NCBI RefSeq assembly: GCF_039555335.1
Contig: NC_092629.1
Coordinates: forward strand, 7,301,432-7,365,431
DNA length: 64,000 bases
Source: Amphiura filiformis
Taxonomy: Eukaryota > Echinodermata > Ophiuroidea > Amphilepidida > Amphiuridae
Direction: 5' to 3'
A model generated the notes under the pieces. The model made no database searches, was not told where the DNA came from, and saw only the letters and a list, made by a program, of their open reading frames with translations. Of the stretch, positions 59,505-64,000 are shown in pieces; within the stretch, counting starts at the first letter, position 1; each line of letters begins with the position of its first letter. The translations under genes and the position numbers were made by a program.

Positions 59505-59788
59505 TAATTAATATTTTGTTCTGGGTCTGATTATTCGGACTAGCATGACTAGGGGAACTCAGTCATGTTTTACAGTATGAGTGTCTGACATTCATTGTCA
59601 TGATTCTCATTGATCACATGTAATACATGCATGCTCAAGAAGTCTTGGCAAGAGTAGATGAGTGTATTTTATTAGGGGTACTACACCCCTGGCCAATTTT
59701 GTGCCTATTTTTGTGTTTTTCTCAAAAATCATAGCACATTGGTGACAAGTAAGATATGTATATTATAGGGTCAAGGACTACAACTACT

Positions 59789-60622
59789 TTGTTCGAAAAT
59801 TTCTAACTTTCGTATGAACAACCGATAGCTTGTGATACGAAAGTTAGAATGGGCAATGATACCTGCCCGAGTCAGAGATTCGTCGACTGTTTTAAAATGC
59901 TCTAAAACAATTTTTGTAATTATCAAATTTGGCTACAATTTAGTTTGGCTAACATTTATGTATCTTCGCAAGATAATTTGCTTACTTTTAACCGGAAATA
60001 CAGGTGCCGAAGTACAAATTCTGACCATTTAAAAAACGGTAATAGGTCCTGTAGTTCTGCGATCTTTCTTGATCGCAGTTGTTTTGACGACTGACTGGGT
60101 CGCCGGTCCCCCACGACTTTTTCCCCACCCGCTTCATGGAGCCTCAAGCTTGCAAGGTACCATAGGTCACCTGGGTTTTTTTTAACGAAAAAAACTTATA
60201 ATAAAATAATTTTTTGTAAATTCAAAGAAAGGGAAAATACCAATTGATGCTATTTTATTTTAATCACAATATTTTTAATATTTGTAATCAATCACCTCAG
60301 AAAACTTGCAAAAGATAGTGAAAAATTATAGATAAGACAATTTGGCTGCGCGTCATCAATTGGCAGTGTTGCAAGTATGTATTTAATTACAATATGGCGG
60401 CCGCTACATGTTGTTGATGTCCGGCGATCACTCCAGAAAAATGTACACAAAATAACGATTTTAGTAAGTACAATATTATAATGACGAACTGATGCAGGAG
60501 TATAGCACAGTGTGTCGGTAATATGTCAAGAACAATATCCTCATTAGGCCTGGCATTTTCGGGTAATTTTGTACCCGGGTACCCTTCCGCAATTTTCGAG
60601 GCGGGTAACGGGTACCAATTGC

Positions 60623-60654
<32 letters not shown>

Positions 60655-61202
60655 GGTTTTGTAGTGTCTCTGGATCTAGACCTAAATGCCAGGATCATTC
60701 ATGGTTGACCTAAAAAAAAAAAAAATTTCAAAATATTTTGTTATTTTTTATATGAAAATTGATAATTTGTATTCATGTCATAATCTATTAATGATTTCAA
60801 AATGTATTGAATTTGAATGCATTTTGAAATCATTAATAGACTATGACATGAATACAAATGATCAATTTTCATATTAAAAATAACAAAATATCTTGATTTT
60901 TTTTTTTTTTTTTTTTTGGAATACCCGGGAGGGTATTTCCTACCGGGTAATGTAATCTCGGTAATTACCCGTTTACCCGACCCGAAAATGCCAGCCTTAA
61001 TCCTCATATTTTTGAGACAATAAGAAACTTCAGGAAGAAGTTTTTATTCATATGCATGATATTGGGACCTGTATGCCAACCGTGTACATGTACCAAACAA
61101 GGTCAGTGAAGGTATCGTTACATGAGCGCAAATCCTTGACGTTCTAACTTCAGTATCACAAGCTATCGGTTGTTCATACGAAAGTTAGAAATTTTCAAAC
61201 AA
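59789..61202. mobile_element. 1.4-kb element with ~60-bp inverted ends, 8-bp target duplication
   Basis: Begins TTGTTCGAAAATTTCTAAC and ends with its near-complement; the arms continue over CAACCGATAGCTTGTG. Flanked by CAACTACT at 59,781-59,788 and 61,203-61,210. No transposase ORF. Eight-base duplication fits hAT-like or related transposons. Confidence 0.85.
60545..60999. mobile_element. hAT-like MITE nested inside the 1.4-kb element
   Basis: Ends TAGGCCTGGCATTTTCGGGT and TAAGGCTGGCATTTTCGGGT in inverted orientation, flanked by ATCCTCAT (60,537-60,544; 61,000-61,007). The interior has a poly-A run, a poly-T run and a self-complementary TTCATGTCATA segment. Confidence 0.85.
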
Positions 61203-61511
61203 CAACTACTGTACTGAAAATTCAGCAACTCAAAACAAGTAGTTATTGATTTATTGATCAAATATTGGTTTTCCCTCATTTTTGACTGTAACTCCACAAC
61301 TGTTGTCTGTGCTGAAATAAAATTTTCAGTGCAGTAGTTGTAGTCCTTGCCCCTATAATATATATATCTTACTTGTGCCCCAATGCGCTATAATTTTTGA
61401 GAAAAAGGCAAAAATAGGTACAAAATTAGGCAGGGGTGTAGTACCCCCTTAAAGTACAGTCAACAGTACAGGGATGATCCCCTGCTCTTTTCGAATAGCC
61501 TGTGACGTTCT

Positions 61512-62043
61512 TTAAAGGAAGGTGACCTGATATATTTGGAAAATCGAATTCTTTAAAACTTACCTATAACATATTGTCGTCCCTTTCAAACATTCATGCG
61601 TAACGAACATGTAAATGTTCCTTGTAAATGTGACTAATTCCTTATGGAATTACTGACATACAGCGTGATTTTGGTAGTCTACAGTGTTTTTATTAATGAT
61701 ATCATCATGATCATGCAATAAATTGATATCTTTATTATCAAATGAGAGATCCTATTTTTCTCGTAAAACATATTGAAATTAGGAGTTCCAAATCGGTGTA
61801 TTTCCGAAGATATGTATGATCAAAAAACTGTTGAATTATGGTAGTCTAAAATATGGTACGGTATACCATATTTGAGACTAATTCAACAGTTTTTTGATGA
61901 TTTCTCCGGAAATGTACCAATTTGGAATGCCTAATTTCAGCATGTTAATGAGAAAAATATGAGCTTTTACCTGATACCAAAATCAGCATTTTGATGGGGT
62001 AAAGTGAGGGGATGAGGTTGTCAATCAGGTTACCCACCTTTAA
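61512..62043. mobile_element. Fold-back element, TTAAAGG ends (copy 2)
   Basis: TTTAAAGGAAGGTGACCTGA left, GGTTACCCACCTTTAA right, and the same ATATGGTACGGTATACCATA centre. Same orientation as copy 1. Confidence 0.75.
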
Positions 62044-63478
62044 TTAACGTGCACACATAGCCTGACACATCATGGGCCTGGCCCTAGCTGTTCCTTCCTC
62101 ACAGTAGGGCCATGACTTCCATACTATTGCAAAAAGCGGGGCACCGCCTCACGGAACTCATGTCGCAGTTTCAAAGGTTCACCCTGCATTCATAAAAGTA
62201 CTCACATGTTCAGTTTTGTGATATTATCCTTAAAAATAACACTCCCTGCATCTTCACAGCAAAAAAAATGCAATTTCCTCGCCACCGTCATGACGGTATA
62301 CTCATAAAAATCTCAACTTTCTTTGAGTAAAGTGGGGGGCTGATGCTGTGGATCACAAAATGCCCTATTCATCAAAATAACTTTCATCCATTTATAAACA
62401 CATTGCAATCACTTTTTCTTGTTTCTCAAGCTAGCTAGGGTTGTTTTTTAAACCCCATTAGATTTCAAACTCCCATGAGACATGTCATGAGACAAATTTA
62501 TTTTTTTTGTACTGGTAATTAAAATGAACTTACACTGTATAAAAGTTATAAATTATAACTTTACCCAGCATAAAACACACCAAACAAACAAAATAACAAC
62601 GTAGTTTACAAATAACTTTTTATCATTCTTTTATGTCAAAAATCAAACATTACACATCATTTTTATTGCAAAAAAGAGAAACAAGTTCAGTCATTTGTAT
62701 TTGGTCAAGAATCCTATTTAATTTTAGTTATATTTTAAAATGACTGAACGATTGCATACATTGCTAAGTCATGAAAATTATATGAATGAACCCTGTTCAT
62801 ACATACATTCTAACATGTGCTGAACATTATTTTCCTCCACAACTTAAAAAACAATCATTTATAGCCAATTTAACCCATTGTGGGAAGTTTTTCCAACAAA
62901 TGCAGGCTGCCAGTCGATCATCTGCCAGTCATGCATAGCTTGATATGCATGATCGCCCGGTAGCCTGAATTTGTTTGAAAAATGTTCCACACTCATTGGT
63001 TCTGGTGCAGCTTGTTTATGACCCAAAAACTGGGCATTAAAATTGCTATGCAAAATGTGCAATAACCTCCATATAGACCTAGTCCCCTACGTATAATTTG
63101 CGATTTATTCCGTATTCATTACATGATAATGATTTAGGGGAGTAGGTATTTACAAAAAATCAAAGTTTCTCAGAGGGGCTTTGCGGTGAAGGGCTTAATG
63201 GCTAAAATCGCCAAAAAAAGGCTGATTTTACATGATTTTTAACAATGTGCCCCTAAAGCCCCCCCCCGGCCCGGACACGCCACTGTTCACACACCTTAAA
63301 TCGTCTGTCTGAGTGCAATTACTCAATTCCTAAACTTCTTACTGAGTGCAATAATAGCACACCTGACAGCCTGCCTTAACATTTCCAGAAGTGTGATTTG
63401 TAGCATGCCTGTTATTTTCAAAATACTACATGTGTTGAATAGTGTTGAATATTTTTGTGTTTTTCATCTTTTCACAGG
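62044..63478. other. No gene seen upstream of the plus-strand exon
   Basis: Intergenic or intron of the plus-strand gene. One repeat piece at 62,290-62,370; otherwise unrecognised. Confidence 0.4.
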
Positions 63479-64000
63479 TTGAGATAATAACGACATTTAA
63501 AGCCTAGGTTTTGCAATTTTGAATCCAAAAGAAGTTAACTACCCTGTTATGTATAGACGGCTCTGTTTTACCTGTATTTACGCTATACCCCTATCTACCT
63601 CATGCTGGTGTGACAAGTCCTGACGTGTTTACACGTATCATACAAACCTGGTTATTCATCATGGCAAGTAGTGCTGAATTGGAGCAGGCATGCGGCGCCA
63701 TTAAAGAATCTCACGATGTCTCGGTACGTGTGACGTCAACGAATGAACTTGTTGCATCGTTAGAAAGCTTACCATCTACGGTAGCATCATGCAGTACAGC
63801 AGCGCTTACAGACAGCAATGTACAGTTACTTATAAACAGCACGTCCATGGGGCCAACTTTAACCATGCAACAAACTCAATTAGACTTGAGCGATGTCAAC
63901 GTAGTACAAACAAATACCGATATAGCCAGCGAAGATTCTACGTTTTCGGAATGCAACAGTGAGGAACTGGCGTCGCCGTTGAACGGTGGTGAAGACGGCG
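63479..64000 (+). CDS. 5' coding exon of an unidentified gene (runs off the window)
   Basis: An ATG at 63,661 with a G at +4 opens a frame that stays open to the window end (113 codons). It begins MASSAELEQACGAIKESHDV and becomes rich in Ser, Thr, Asn and Asp. It is the first in-frame ATG after a stop at 63,520. A pyrimidine-rich stretch ending in CACAG at 63,478 looks like an acceptor, which would leave about 182 nt of 5'UTR in this exon and a non-coding exon upstream. An out-of-frame upstream ORF of 25 codons (start about 63,549) ends before the ATG. I do not recognise the protein. Codon-level openness and absence of repeats support a real gene; function is unknown. Confidence 0.6.

Larger units (their letters stand above)
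59672..61450. mobile_element. GGGGTACTACACC-type MITE split by nested insertions
   Basis: Left end TTAGGGGTACTACACCCCTG, right end GGGGTGTAGTACCCCC, with the family interior on both sides of a younger insertion at 59,788/61,203. Confidence 0.8.

Noticed and set aside
60620-60650. Poly-A run as an LINE or mRNA insertion tail
   Set aside because: It is inside a hAT-like MITE and pairs with a poly-T run in the other half, so it is part of the element's own arms.

Overview
The window comes from an animal genome. It has GT-AG spliceosomal introns, dense small DNA transposons, tRNA-derived SINE heads and LINE relics, and no operons. Its main gene is a complete exportin-1 (XPO1/CRM1) whose 22 coding exons add up to about 1,073 residues, close to the 1,071 of human XPO1. 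Protein similarity and repeat style suggest a marine invertebrate deuterostome (echinoderm or hemichordate grade); that placement is inference.

Layout. 1-12,287: gene-free DNA downstream of XPO1, holding fold-back/MITE elements, a LINE 3' relic (8.9-9.5 kb) and a tRNA-like SINE head. 12,288-40,472: XPO1 on the minus strand, start codon at 40,418 and stop at 12,288. Its introns carry many transposons: a nested MITE pair at 15.7-16.3 kb, a 4.5-kb tandem of a palindromic element with tRNA-like sequences (24.0-28.5 kb), and a 4.0-kb inverted-repeat element with an AT-rich core and a piggyBac-like MITE (30.2-34.2 kb). 40,473-63,478: gene-free upstream DNA, with a 3.8-kb element carrying twelve copies of a 15-16 bp motif, several local tandem arrays, a LINE relic (55.2-55.8 kb) and a three-level nest of elements (59.7-61.5 kb). 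63,479-64,000: the first coding exon of an unidentified plus-strand gene that leaves the window.

Two things about XPO1 stand out. First, three exons (1, 7 and 15) have partial tandem copies beside them, which is unusual for so conserved a gene. Second, exons 7 and 18 each contain a 2-base length change at an A run (minus 2 and plus 2) that breaks the reading frame; every other exon is clean, so consensus error is the leading explanation. XPO1 is the nuclear export receptor that binds leucine-rich export signals together with RanGTP; the leptomycin-reactive cysteine is present in exon 12.

No CRISPR, rRNA gene or intact transposase was seen. Positions of transposon ends and exon borders were read by eye from terminal repeats, target duplications, splice sites and protein similarity; no alignment was run.
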